Part shown: one piece after another, positions 27,219 to 35,447 of the stretch | Position numbering within the stretch: the first letter of the stretch is position 1 | How the letters are laid out: each line of letters starts with the position of its first letter | From: Paraburkholderia rhynchosiae | Lineage (GTDB): Bacteria > Pseudomonadota > Gammaproteobacteria > Burkholderiales > Burkholderiaceae | Reading direction: 5' to 3' | Assembly: GCF_002879865.1 (NCBI RefSeq) | Contig: NZ_PNXY01000006.1 | Coordinates: forward strand, 124,001-188,000 | DNA length: 64,000 nucleotides | The notes under the pieces: generated by a model | Told to the model about the DNA's origin: nothing | Database searches by the model: none | Seen by the model: only the letters and a program-made list of their open reading frames with translations | Made by a program: the position numbers and the translations under genes

Positions 27219-28244
27219 TCACTTCCTGTCGACGATGATCTGATCGAACGTTCCGCCATCGGAGAAATGCGTTTGCTGCGCTTTCTGCCAGTTGCCGAAC
27301 ATCTCTTCGACGGTGAACGTCCTGATCGGCTTGAACTCCGCCGCGTGCTTCGCGAGCACGTTCTTGTCGCGCGGACGAAGATGATGCTGCGCGATGATCT
27401 CCTGGGCGGCCGGCGACCACAGGTAGTCGAGATACGCCTGCGCTTCCTTACGCGTGCCGCGTTTGTCGACCACCTTATCGACAATCGACACCGGCGGCGC
27501 CGCGAGCAGACTCACCGACGGATACACCGCTTCAAAATTACCCGCGCCCACGCCGGTATTCATCAGCGCGACTTCGTTCTCGAACGTGACGAGCACGTCG
27601 CCGATGCCGCGCTGCGTGAAGGTCGTCGTCGCGCCGCGGCCGCCCGTGTCGAGCACCGGCACATTTCTGAAGATGGCTTTTTCGAAGTCAAGCGCCTGCG
27701 CGTCGGTGCCGCCGTGCTGCTTGCGATAACCCCACGCGGCGAGATACGTGTAGCGTCCGTTGCCCGAGGTCTTCGGATTCGCGATCACCACTTGCACGCC
27801 AGGCTTGGCGAGATCGTCCCAGTCCTTGATGTGCTTGGGATTACCCTTACGCACGAGGAACACCATCGTGGTGGTGTACGGCGCGCTATCGTCGGGCAGA
27901 CGCGTGCGCCAGTTCGTGGGTACCAGTTGGCCTTTTTCCGCGAGAAGGTCGATGTCGTTCGGCTGGTTCATCGTCACGACGTCGGCCTGCAAGCCTTGCA
28001 ATACCGACAGCGCCTGCGCGCTCGACGCGCCATGCGACTGGCGGATCGACACGCTCTCGCCGCTCTTCTGCTTGTATGCGGCGATGAAGCCGGCGTTGAT
28101 GTCCTTGTATAGCTCGCGCGTCACGTCGTACGACACGTTCAACAGCGACGCATCCGCGTGAGCCGTGGACATGCCGCCGAGCGCGAATGTGATTGCCGTA
28201 AAGCCGACCGCCAGCCAGCGCGATGTCCCGGTCTTGCCTGCCAT
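27219..28244 (-). CDS. sbp: Periplasmic sulfate-binding protein
   Basis: A 341-residue solute-binding protein for the sulfate/thiosulfate ABC importer. A signal peptide (WLAVGFTAITFALGGMSTAHA) is followed by the family motifs LLNVSYDVTRELYKDIN, SHGASSAQALSVLQGLQADVVTMNQPNDID and ANPKTSGNGRYTYLAAWGY. Late elements include VAKVVDKRGTR-type residues and the C-terminal FGNWQKAQQTHFSDGGTFDQI. The start at 28244 has GGGGA in front; a longer frame would bury the signal peptide. In many beta-proteobacteria sbp heads a cysTWA operon. Here it stands alone, convergent with the bio operon, so it must supply permeases encoded elsewhere. Confidence 0.93.
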   Translation of the reverse strand: MAGKTGTSRWLAVGFTAITFALGGMSTAHADASLLNVSYDVTRELYKDINAGFIAAYKQKSGESVSIRQSHGASSAQALSVLQGLQADVVTMNQPNDIDLLAEKGQLVPTNWRTRLPDDSAPYTTTMVFLVRKGNPKHIKDWDDLAKPGVQVVIANPKTSGNGRYTYLAAWGYRKQHGGTDAQALDFEKAIFRNVPVLDTGGRGATTTFTQRGIGDVLVTFENEVALMNTGVGAGNFEAVYPSVSLLAAPPVSIVDKVVDKRGTRKEAQAYLDYLWSPAAQEIIAQHHLRPRDKNVLAKHAAEFKPIRTFTVEEMFGNWQKAQQTHFSDGGTFDQIIVDRK

Positions 28245-28403
28245 GTTGTCCCCGCTATCGATGAATAACCTGTGGCCGCGCAATCGCGCAGCGTGAAGCG
28301 GGATTCTAGCGGACCGCCGGTTTTACGCCGGCTGCGCCGCGCGGTTGAGGACCCATGCGCAAGTATTGACCCGCGCGGGCAACCAACGCGTCAAACCAAC
28401 GCG

Positions 28404-29006
28404 TCAAACGAATGCGTGCTGCGCAATCTCGAACGCTTCGTCGCGAAAACGCAGCGGCGCCGCGCAGTGCACCAGCGTGTCGATGAAATACTTGGCCCGC
28501 GGCCACGGTCCGAATCCGGCCGCGGTATTGATATGCCCCGCGTCGCCCAGATTGACGAACGCGCTGCCGAAACGCTGCGCGAGTTCGCGCGAACCGGCGA
28601 GCGGCATCCACGGATCGGTTTCGCTGCCGATCAGAATGGACGGCACGCCCAGGCGGCGCGCTTCGAACGGTCCCGCGAAGGCGAATTTTTGCGGGCTGGC
28701 GGGCGCGACGAACAGCACGCCGACCACATCGTTTGCGTACGATGCATGCTGCAGCGCATGTGCGGCCGCGAGGCAACCGAAGCTGTGTGCGGCCAGCACG
28801 AACGGCCCCCGTTCGCGCGCGAGCAAATCACGCAGCGACTTCGCCCAACGCGCGACGTCCGGCGCGTCCCAGTCCGCCTGTTCGACGCGCAGCGAGCGCG
28901 CGAACTGGCGCTCGAGCCATGTTTGCCAATGTGCGCCCTCGCTGCCGTGCAGGCCGGGAACCGTCACGAGCCGCGGCGGCCAGGGCGATCTGGTGCATGA
29001 AAGCAT
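28404..29006 (-). CDS. RBBP9/YdeN-like serine hydrolase
   Basis: A 200-residue alpha/beta hydrolase of the RBBP9 (DUF442-free, YdeN-like) family. It shows VTVPGLHGSEGAHWQTWLE at the start and the nucleophile elbow AHSFGCLAAAHAL (Ser in HSFG) near residue 70. GSETDPWMP holds the acid and DAGHINTAAGFGPWP the catalytic His. The ATG at 29006 has GAGG upstream and keeps the conserved N-terminus. The substrate is unknown; members act as small-molecule or acyl-serine hydrolases. A single gene on its strand. Confidence 0.9.
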   Translation of the reverse strand: MLSCTRSPWPPRLVTVPGLHGSEGAHWQTWLERQFARSLRVEQADWDAPDVARWAKSLRDLLARERGPFVLAAHSFGCLAAAHALQHASYANDVVGVLFVAPASPQKFAFAGPFEARRLGVPSILIGSETDPWMPLAGSRELAQRFGSAFVNLGDAGHINTAAGFGPWPRAKYFIDTLVHCAAPLRFRDEAFEIAQHAFV

Positions 29007-29358
29007 GTCTGTCCCTCGCAACGGGAAACCGGATGGCCATTGTCTCGCCGTGCTTCGCGTCTACGAACCAAGTTTTTGTGCTTTGTTTATGGGTTGAATG
29101 CGTGAGGGTTGCCAACGGCAACGCGCGAGCCGCATCGGGGTATGAAGCGCATAACATGCACGGTCGTGCGCAATCGCGCGAGATTTCTGGCGAAAAAGTA
29201 GAATGAAGCCTACCCAGAAAAGGAGGAGGCCTCATGTCGTCAGCGCCGTGCGCCGCGCCGCAGCCGTCGAAACTCTCGCAGCCGCCATGCCGCGCCTGTT
29301 GCGCCTGTTGCGCCTGTTGCGCGAACGGGCACGAGCGTGCACGCATCTGCGGGGCAGC
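29007..29358. other. Divergent gap between the RBBP9-like hydrolase and ghrA
   Basis: A 352-base region with divergent promoters expected. On the right side there is a tandem repeat of GCGCCTGTT, three exact units at 29292-29318. An AT-richer part around 29070-29100 could be promoter-bearing. An in-frame upstream extension of ghrA would begin at 29203 but is Arg-rich and not family-like. Confidence 0.6.
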
Positions 29359-30300
29359 ATGAAAATCCTCTTCTACATGCCGAACGCCGAAGCCGCTGTC
29401 TGGTTGCACGACTTCGCCCGTGCGCTGCCCGAAGCCGACCTCCGTGAATGGCAGCCGGGCGACACGGCACCCGCCGATTTCGCCGTCGTATGGCGGCCGC
29501 CGCGTGAAATGCTCGCCGGCCGCAGCGACCTGCGCGCGATCTTCAATCTCGGCGCGGGCGTGGACGCGATTCTCGCGCTCGAACGCGAGCAACCCGGCAC
29601 GTTGCCGCGCAATGCGCAGTTGATCCGGCTCGAAGACACCGGCATGGCGCCGCAAATGGCCGAGTATGTGACGCATGCAGTGCTGCGCTATCTGCGTCGC
29701 TTCGACGAATATCAGACGCTCCAAAGCGAGCGCCGCTGGCAAGTGCTCGACCCGCATCCGCGCGAGACATTCACGGTTGGGGTGCTGGGACTCGGTGTGC
29801 TCGGCGCACACGTCGCGCAAACGCTCGCGGCATTCGGCCTGCCGGTGCGTGGTTATAGCCGTAGCGCGCGGCAAGTCGAAGGTATCGTCACGTTTGCCGG
29901 TGAAGCGCAGTTCGATGCGTTTCTCGATGGCGTGAAGGTGCTCGTGAATCTGCTGCCGCATACGCCGGATACCGCCGACGTGCTGAACGCGCGCGCGTTT
30001 TCGAAGCTCGCGCGTGGCGCGTATCTCGTCAACGTTGCGCGTGGCGGGCATCTTGTCGAAGGTGATCTGCTCGATGCATTCGCGAGCGGCCAGCTCGCCG
30101 CGGCCACGCTCGACGTTTTCCGCGAGGAGCCGCTGCCGCAGGATCATCCGTTCTGGCAGGAGCCGCGCATTACGATCACGCCGCACACGTCCGCGCTGAC
30201 GTTGCGCGAAGAAAGCGTCGCGCAGGTCGCGGCGAAGATCGTTGCGCTGAAACGCGGTGGGACTGTCAGCGGTGTGGTGAATGTCGAACGCGGGTATTGA
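29359..30300 (+). CDS. ghrA: Glyoxylate/hydroxypyruvate reductase A
   Basis: A D-2-hydroxyacid dehydrogenase of 313 residues that reduces glyoxylate and hydroxypyruvate with NADPH. The nucleotide fold is GVLGLGVLGAHVAQ near residue 140. Catalytic residues are Arg in NVARGGHLVE, Glu in the FREEPLPQDHPFW segment, and His in ITPHTSALT. The YSRSARQ after the dinucleotide motif suits NADP preference, as in E. coli GhrA. The ATG at 29359 is chosen for its GGGG site and because conserved sequence begins immediately (MKILFYMPN). Confidence 0.92.
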   Translation: MKILFYMPNAEAAVWLHDFARALPEADLREWQPGDTAPADFAVVWRPPREMLAGRSDLRAIFNLGAGVDAILALEREQPGTLPRNAQLIRLEDTGMAPQMAEYVTHAVLRYLRRFDEYQTLQSERRWQVLDPHPRETFTVGVLGLGVLGAHVAQTLAAFGLPVRGYSRSARQVEGIVTFAGEAQFDAFLDGVKVLVNLLPHTPDTADVLNARAFSKLARGAYLVNVARGGHLVEGDLLDAFASGQLAAATLDVFREEPLPQDHPFWQEPRITITPHTSALTLREESVAQVAAKIVALKRGGTVSGVVNVERGY

Positions 30301-30342
30301 CATCGTCGGTTACATTGACGGAGCACCGCGATGGTGAGTTTA

Positions 30343-30384
30343 TATGGGACCGGAGTAAGCGCTGAAGCGCTAACTCTGGTCGAC
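30343..30384 (+). repeat. Leader hairpin repeat, copy 1
   Basis: A 42-base unit forming an almost perfect hairpin. Outer arms GACC-GAGT/ACTCTGGTC pair with one change, and inner AAGCGCT/AGCGCTA complete the stem. It is nearly identical to copy 2, which begins 49 bases later; they differ at one base in the outer arm (GACCGGAG versus GACCAGAG). Confidence 0.93.
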
Positions 30385-30391
30385 TACGTTG

Positions 30392-30433
30392 TATGGGACC
30401 AGAGTAAGCGCTGAAGCGCTAACTCTGGTCGAC
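30392..30433 (+). repeat. Leader hairpin repeat, copy 2
   Basis: Second 42-base hairpin unit, arms GACCAGAGT/ACTCTGGTC with inner AGCGCT self-complementary. It ends 13 bases before the HMG-CoA lyase ATG, so it lies in the 5' leader and partly near the ribosome-binding site CTGGAGG. Confidence 0.93.
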
Positions 30434-30446
30434 ACTGGAGGCAATC

Positions 30447-31373
30447 ATGGTTCTGCCGCAGCAAGTCAAAATCGTCGAAGTCGGCCCGCGCGACGGCCTG
30501 CAAAACGAGAAGGAATTGGTCCCGACAGCCACCAAGGTCGAACTGATCAACCGGCTGTCCGCGGCCGGCTTTCGCAACGTCGAAGCGGCCTCATTCGTGT
30601 CGCCCAAATGGGTGCCGCAGATGGCCGACGGCGCCGACGTGATGGCTGGCATCGAGCGCCGGGCCGGCACGATCTATTCGGTGCTCACGCCGAACCTGCG
30701 CGGCTTCGAAGGCGCACTCGCCGCGCGCGCCGACGAGATCGTGATCTTCGGCGCAGCGAGCGAAGCGTTCTCGCAGAAGAACATCAATTGCAGCATCGCG
30801 GAAAGCATCGATCGATTCGCGCCGGTCGTGCAAGCGGCCAAGGAGCATGGCCTGAGGATTCGCGGCAGCGTCTCCTGCGCGCTCGGCTGTCCATATCAAG
30901 GCGACGTGCCAGTCTCGTCGGTGGTCGATGTAGTGCAGCGCTTCGCAGCGCTCGGCTGCGACGAGATCGACATCGCGGATACGATCGGCGTCGGCACGCC
31001 GAAGCGCACGCGCGAAGTGTTCGAAGCCGTGACCGCCGTGTTTCCCCGTGAACGTCTGTCGGGCCACTTTCACGACACCTACGGCCAGGCGCTCGCGAAC
31101 ATCTACGCGGCGTTGTTAGAAGGCATCGAGATTTATCACGCTTCGGTGGCGGGGCTCGGCGGTTGCCCGTATGCGAAGGGCGCGACCGGCAATGTCGCGA
31201 CCGAAGACGTGCTGTATCTGATGAACGGCCTCGGCATCGAGACCGGCATCGACCTCGCGCAAGTCGTGGCAATCGGCGATTTTATTTCGACGGCAATCGG
31301 CCGGCCGAATGTCTCGCGCGCCGGCAAGGCGCTGCTCGCCAAGGCGCGCAGCGAGGCGGCCAACTGCGTGTGA
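30447..31373 (+). CDS. mvaB: Hydroxymethylglutaryl-CoA lyase
   Basis: This enzyme cleaves HMG-CoA to acetyl-CoA and acetoacetate, the last step of leucine degradation. The 308 residues form a TIM-barrel with the family motifs VEVGPRDGLQNE near residue 11 (catalytic Arg and Asp) and FSQKNINCSI. The metal-binding His pair is in GHFHDTYGQA, and the signature GLGGCPYAKGATGNVATEDV holds the catalytic Cys. GGAGG precedes the ATG. Two tandem hairpins lie immediately upstream. No other liu genes are adjacent, although a LiuR-like regulator is in the window. Confidence 0.95.
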   Translation: MVLPQQVKIVEVGPRDGLQNEKELVPTATKVELINRLSAAGFRNVEAASFVSPKWVPQMADGADVMAGIERRAGTIYSVLTPNLRGFEGALAARADEIVIFGAASEAFSQKNINCSIAESIDRFAPVVQAAKEHGLRIRGSVSCALGCPYQGDVPVSSVVDVVQRFAALGCDEIDIADTIGVGTPKRTREVFEAVTAVFPRERLSGHFHDTYGQALANIYAALLEGIEIYHASVAGLGGCPYAKGATGNVATEDVLYLMNGLGIETGIDLAQVVAIGDFISTAIGRPNVSRAGKALLAKARSEAANCV

Positions 31374-31436
31374 GCTTGCTTCGAACGCCTCGCTCAAGAC
31401 AATGGCTAGACATTCAGACAATCAGGATCTGACACG

Positions 31437-31958
31437 ATGACGGACCACGCATTCCTCGACTCGGACGACTTCACCGCATTGCCGGACTCCGCACGCCGCG
31501 TCGCGCTGTTGCTACGCGAGCGCGGTCACGCGGGGCGGATCGTGATGCTGCCGGAAACCGGCAAGACTTCCGCCGAAGCCGCCGCCGGGCTCGGCTGCTC
31601 GGTCGCGCAGATCGCGAAATCGATCCTGTTTCGCCGACGCGAAGACGATGCGCCGGTGCTCGTGGTCGCGAGCGGCGCGAATCGCGTCGATGAAAAGAAG
31701 GTGGCCGCGCAAGTCGGTGAAATTGGGCGGGCCGACGCGAAGTTCGTCCGCGAAAAAACCGGCTATGCGATTGGCGGCGTGTGCCCGGTCGGTCATGCGG
31801 TCGAACCGGTCACACTGATCGATGAAGACCTGCTCGCACTCGACAGCCTGTGGGCCGCCGCGGGCCATCCGCATGCGGTGTTCAATCTGACCGCGCAGGA
31901 GTTGCTGGCATTGACGGGCGCGCCGGTGGTCGATGTGGCGCTGCGTGAGACGGCTTGA
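31437..31958 (+). CDS. YbaK/ProX-type aminoacyl-tRNA deacylase domain protein
   Basis: A 173-residue trans-editing domain of the YbaK/INS superfamily that hydrolyses mischarged aminoacyl-tRNA. It shows [28 protein letters not shown] and [15 protein letters not shown] (catalytic Lys in DEKKV), [13 protein letters not shown] (the GxxP loop), and [24 protein letters not shown]. These are the standard family blocks. Probably acts on Cys-tRNA(Pro) or Ala-tRNA(Pro). It leads a compact same-strand run: the next gene begins 4 bases after its stop. Confidence 0.92.
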   Translation: MTDHAFLDSDDFTALPDSARRVALLLRERGHAGRIVMLPETGKTSAEAAAGLGCSVAQIAKSILFRRREDDAPVLVVASGANRVDEKKVAAQVGEIGRADAKFVREKTGYAIGGVCPVGHAVEPVTLIDEDLLALDSLWAAAGHPHAVFNLTAQELLALTGAPVVDVALRETA

Positions 31959-31962
31959 CGCG

Positions 31963-32220
31963 ATGACAGCGGGCGCTAACAAGACAACAGGGGCAACGGC
32001 GAGTGCAACGGCGAATGCGTCGGATGGCGGCGTGCCGTCGCCTTGCATCAACGTGTGCCGGATGGATGCGTCGACGGGATGGTGCGAAGGTTGCCTGCGC
32101 ACCATCGACGAAATCGCGGGCTGGTCGATGTTCGACGACGACGCCAAGCGCGCGGTCTGGGACGCGCTCGACGCGCGTCATGCCGAGTTCACGTTAAAGC
32201 AGGCGAAGGTGCAACGATGA
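31963..32220 (+). CDS. DUF1289 small Fe-S-type protein
   Basis: An 85-residue protein with the DUF1289 pattern [29 protein letters not shown]: four Cys in a C-x3-C-x8-C-x2-C arrangement near residues 26-43. The spacing looks suitable for a zinc or iron-sulfur site. The C-terminal half ([21 protein letters not shown]) is helical. The ATG at 31963 is used; the frame extends further upstream only into the YbaK gene. Its stop overlaps the next ATG (ATGA). The family often occurs beside acyl-CoA-type genes; its role is not known. Confidence 0.9.
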   Translation: MTAGANKTTGATASATANASDGGVPSPCINVCRMDASTGWCEGCLRTIDEIAGWSMFDDDAKRAVWDALDARHAEFTLKQAKVQR

Positions 32221-32702
32221 ACGCGCCGCCGCGCATTGTCCGCATCGGCGAGACCTTCAGCGCGACGCTCGGGTTGTCGGCGGATTCTGTGAAATCGTTC
32301 GCCACGCTCGTCAACGATCTGAACCCGCTGCATCACGACGAAGCGTATGCCGCGCAAAGCCGCTTCGGCGGTCTCATTGCGTCCGGCACGCAGCCCACAG
32401 CGCACTTCATGGCGCTGCTCGCCACGCATTTTTCGACTTACGCGCAGCCGCTCGGGCTCGAGTTCGATATCAAGCTGAAGAAGGCCGCGCACGCAAACGA
32501 CACGCTCACCATCACCTGGCACGTGCGCGATGCCTACTGGAAGCCGAGCTTGAACGGCGATCTGACGCGTCTCGAAGGAACGGTGGTGAACCAGCGCGGC
32601 GAACTCGCGTTGATCGGCACGTCGACCATTCTCGTGATGCCGAAACCCGAAGCATCGGTGGAAACGCCCGCGGGCGCCGATGCAGGCACCGGCACGCTAT
32701 GA
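32217..32702 (+). CDS. MaoC-like hot-dog hydratase/thioesterase-fold protein
   Basis: A 161-residue single hot-dog domain of the MaoC/enoyl-CoA hydratase 2 type. The R-hydratase signature is seen in [27 protein letters not shown]: Asp and His separated by five residues around the catalytic loop. The C-terminal half carries [19 protein letters not shown]. It may hydrate an enoyl-CoA or act on a related ester. Start and stop overlap the flanking genes by four bases each, so translational coupling in a small operon is expected. Confidence 0.88.
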   Translation: MNAPPRIVRIGETFSATLGLSADSVKSFATLVNDLNPLHHDEAYAAQSRFGGLIASGTQPTAHFMALLATHFSTYAQPLGLEFDIKLKKAAHANDTLTITWHVRDAYWKPSLNGDLTRLEGTVVNQRGELALIGTSTILVMPKPEASVETPAGADAGTGTL

Positions 32703-33631
32703 CGCCGCTCCCGGAATCGATCCGTGTCTTCGAGCGCGGCTGGCTTTCGTCGAACAATGTGCTGCTGATCGACGACGAGTACACGGCCATCGTCGATACC
32801 GGTTATGCGACGCATGCGCATCAAACGCTTGCGCTTGTGCGGCAGGCGCTCGGCGACCGGCCGCTCGATCTGATCGTCAACACGCATCTGCATTCGGACC
32901 ATTGCGGCGGCAATGCGCTCTTGCAGTCGGCCTGGCCGTGCCGCACCGTCATTCCCGCCTCTGAAGCCGATGCCGTACGAGCTTGGGACGAAGCGCGCCT
33001 GACGTTTCGCGCGACCGGGCAGACCTGCGAGCGCTTCGGGTTCACCGGAACGATTGCCCCAGGCGCGACGCTGCGGCTCGGCGCGCTCGACTGGCAGGTG
33101 CTGGGCGCACCCGGCCATGATCCACATTCGCTGATGCTCTACTGTGCGGACCAACGCGTGTTGATCAGCGCGGACGCATTGTGGGAAAACGGCTTCGGCG
33201 TGATTTTCCCGGAACTGGAAGGCGAAAGCGGTTTTGCCGAAGAACAGGCGGTGCTCGAAACCATTGCAGCGCTGGACGTGCGCGTCGTGATTCCCGGCCA
33301 TGGCGCGCCTTTTACGAATGTCGAACAGGCGCTGGAGCGGGCTTTTTCGCGCGTGGCTTGGCTGCGCGCCGATCCCGCGCGCAACGCGAAGAACGCACTC
33401 AAGGTGCTGATCGTCTTCAAGCTGCTCGAAGTCCGCGAGATGAGTTTCGCCACACTGCTGCAAATGCTCGACGACGCCGCGGCGATGCGCGCGGCTGCTT
33501 CCATGCTCAAACCGCGGGCAGATTGGCCCGCGTTGCTGCAAGCAATTGTTGAGGAACTGGCCGCCGGGAAAGGGCCGCTAACGGTGGACGGCTCACGTGT
33601 CGTCGCGCGGGACGCGGTGCAACGGGCTTGA
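32699..33631 (+). CDS. Metallo-beta-lactamase-fold hydrolase
   Basis: A 310-residue hydrolase with metal motif NTHLHSDHCGGN (HxHxDH) near residue 65, His in LGAPGHDPHSLML, Asp in RVLISADALWENGFGV, and the late His in VIPGHGAPF. The C-terminal about 70 residues add helices as in LACTB2/MBLAC-type enzymes. Its ATG overlaps the MaoC stop (ATGA), so it is the fourth gene of the YbaK run. It may hydrolyse a thioester produced by its neighbours; that is inference from context. Confidence 0.88.
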   Translation: MTPLPESIRVFERGWLSSNNVLLIDDEYTAIVDTGYATHAHQTLALVRQALGDRPLDLIVNTHLHSDHCGGNALLQSAWPCRTVIPASEADAVRAWDEARLTFRATGQTCERFGFTGTIAPGATLRLGALDWQVLGAPGHDPHSLMLYCADQRVLISADALWENGFGVIFPELEGESGFAEEQAVLETIAALDVRVVIPGHGAPFTNVEQALERAFSRVAWLRADPARNAKNALKVLIVFKLLEVREMSFATLLQMLDDAAAMRAAASMLKPRADWPALLQAIVEELAAGKGPLTVDGSRVVARDAVQRA

Positions 33632-33951
33632 GCGATCAGGCTGGAAGCGGAGCGGGCAAATCGTCGCCGCAAAAAGAAAGCCGCTCGACCTGTCAAGGCG
33701 AGCGGCGGAAATTCTGTCGGACGTGATCAGCGTCTGCTTGAATGATACGCGCGCGCGATTTTTGACCGCATCAGTGATTTCCCTACAGATGCTTGACGGC
33801 GGCTGTTAACCCGCATAAACGCCAGCGTGATAGAGGCGGCGTGAGCCAGGCGTCTGCCCCACCATTAATCCGCTGATATGAACAAACCGCGCGCCAGTTG
33901 CTTTGCAATCCGTAGCATTGGAACCCGCCACATCGACGGGAAATGCAGCGC
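33632..33951. other. Convergent gap, with a terminator for the minus strand
   Basis: A 320-base region between convergent genes. Besides the hairpin at 33671-33706 I see no gene; a short frame of about 70 codons has no support. Confidence 0.6.
33671..33706 (-). terminator. Terminator facing the DMT transporter gene
   Basis: On the minus strand GCCGCTCG and CGAGCGGC form an 8-bp stem with an 11-base loop, followed by TTTCTTTTT. On the plus strand it lacks a T-run. It lies about 245 bases after the transporter stop. Confidence 0.65.
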
Positions 33952-34851
33952 CTAGACCGACGGCACGCGCTTTTGCGGGACGATCCGCCAGCCGAGATTC
34001 ACGCCGGCTGCGGCAATCAGAATCAGCACCGCGCCCAGTACCTGAATCCAGGCAAGCGTCTGCCCAAACGCAATCCGGTCGACAATGATCGCCACCACCG
34101 GATAGATGAACGACAGCGCGCCGGTCATCGAAGTGGGCAGCTTCTGGATCGCGCCGTACAGCAGCACGTACATGATGCCGGTATTGACCACGCCCAGCAC
34201 GATGAGCTCGAGCCATTGCATGCCAGTGGCGGGCAGCGCGTCGAAGCGCACGAGCGGCGCGAGCATTACCACGCCGAGCGACACCTGAATCAACGCGATC
34301 AGATGCGGCGGCGTGCCCTTCAATCGCTTGGTGATGATCGACGACACCGCATACATTGCCGCGGCGCCGACCGCATACGCGACGCCGACCAGGTATTGAC
34401 CCGGCACCGCCAGCACCGCCGGCTCGACCTTCACGACAAACACGAGGCCGACGAAAGCGACGAGCAGCCAGACCACCGTCGACGCGCTAATGCGCTCGCG
34501 AAACACCAGCGCGCCGAGGGCGACGAGCATGAACGGCTGCGTGTTGTAGACCGCCGTCGCCATCGAGATCGACGCGCGCGAATACGCCGCGAACAGCAGC
34601 ACCCAGTTGATGACAATCGCCGCGCCGCCGAGCAGCGCGAGCCCGAGCATCTTCCATGAGAAGAGCTTGCGCCTGAAGAGGCCGAGCACGGCACACACGA
34701 GTGCGAGCGTCGCGCCGCCGAAAATGCAGCGGAAGAACACCACGTTGAACTCACTTTGCTGCGACGACACCACCAGCCAGCCGATGGTGCCCGACATCAG
34801 CATCGCCATGCTCATCTCCGCCGCGCCGCGTCGAATTTCGTTTGAAGCCAT
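33952..34851 (-). CDS. EamA/DMT-family inner-membrane exporter
   Basis: A 299-residue integral membrane protein with the two EamA repeats of five helices each. Examples are MLMSGTIGWLVVSSQQSEFNVVFFRCIFGGATLALV at the start and LGVVNTGIMYVLLYGAIQKLPTSMTGALSFIYPVVAIIVDRIAFGQTLAWIQVLGAVLILIAA at the end. Such proteins export amino acids or metabolites. It is divergent from an Lrp/AsnC regulator across 114 bases, the standard arrangement for an amino-acid exporter and its sensor. Substrate unproven. Confidence 0.9.
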   Translation of the reverse strand: MASNEIRRGAAEMSMAMLMSGTIGWLVVSSQQSEFNVVFFRCIFGGATLALVCAVLGLFRRKLFSWKMLGLALLGGAAIVINWVLLFAAYSRASISMATAVYNTQPFMLVALGALVFRERISASTVVWLLVAFVGLVFVVKVEPAVLAVPGQYLVGVAYAVGAAAMYAVSSIITKRLKGTPPHLIALIQVSLGVVMLAPLVRFDALPATGMQWLELIVLGVVNTGIMYVLLYGAIQKLPTSMTGALSFIYPVVAIIVDRIAFGQTLAWIQVLGAVLILIAAAGVNLGWRIVPQKRVPSV

Positions 34852-34965
34852 GATTCGATCCTCGAATTGATTCCTGCATGCGAAGCAGTGTAATTAATCC
34901 AATGGCGCGAATACATGGCTAAACTGAAGCGTTACTGCGACCAAACCTCATAATCGAAGGCCGTT

Positions 34966-35436
34966 ATGACGAAACGCCTTGCCCCCTCAGCGCCTGCGTC
35001 GCTCGATGAAACCGACCGCGCGCTCCTCGCCGCGCTCGCCGAAGACGCGCGCCGCCCGGTCAGCGAACTGGCGCGCCTGATTGGGCTATCCGCACCGAGC
35101 ACGGCCGAGCGCATCCGGAAGCTCGAAGCGCAAGGCGTGATCGAGCGCTTCACGGTGCAGCTCGATCCGCGCGCGCTCGGCTTCACGCTGCAAGCCATCG
35201 TGCGCGTGAAGCCGTTGCCCGGCCAGTTGCATCTGGTGGAAGAAGTGATCCGGCGGATTCCGGAGTTTGTCGAATGCGACAAAGTGACGGGCGACGATTG
35301 CTTCATCTGCCGCCTCTATCTGCATTCGATCGAACAACTCGACGAGATTCTGTCGAAGGTGACGGAGCGCGCGGAGACCAGCAGCGCGATCGTCAAGTCG
35401 ACGCCGGTCGCGCGCCGCCTGCCGCCCCTCGCTTAA
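34966..35436 (+). CDS. Lrp/AsnC-family transcriptional regulator
   Basis: A 156-residue feast/famine regulator. The N-terminal HTH is DETDRALLAALAEDARRPVSELARLIGLSAPSTAERIRKLEAQGVIERF (residues 8-57), and the C-terminal RAM ligand-binding domain covers about 65-150, with VEEVIRRIPEFVECDKVTGDDCFICRLYL. It is divergent from the EamA exporter and likely controls it in response to an amino acid. Length and both domains are normal. Confidence 0.93.
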   Translation: MTKRLAPSAPASLDETDRALLAALAEDARRPVSELARLIGLSAPSTAERIRKLEAQGVIERFTVQLDPRALGFTLQAIVRVKPLPGQLHLVEEVIRRIPEFVECDKVTGDDCFICRLYLHSIEQLDEILSKVTERAETSSAIVKSTPVARRLPPLA

Positions 35437-35447
35437 GCGCGCAACGC

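Noticed and set aside
28828..30303. A 491-codon minus-strand frame over ghrA
   Set aside because: Antisense shadow of a well-conserved dehydrogenase; no start signals or family likeness.
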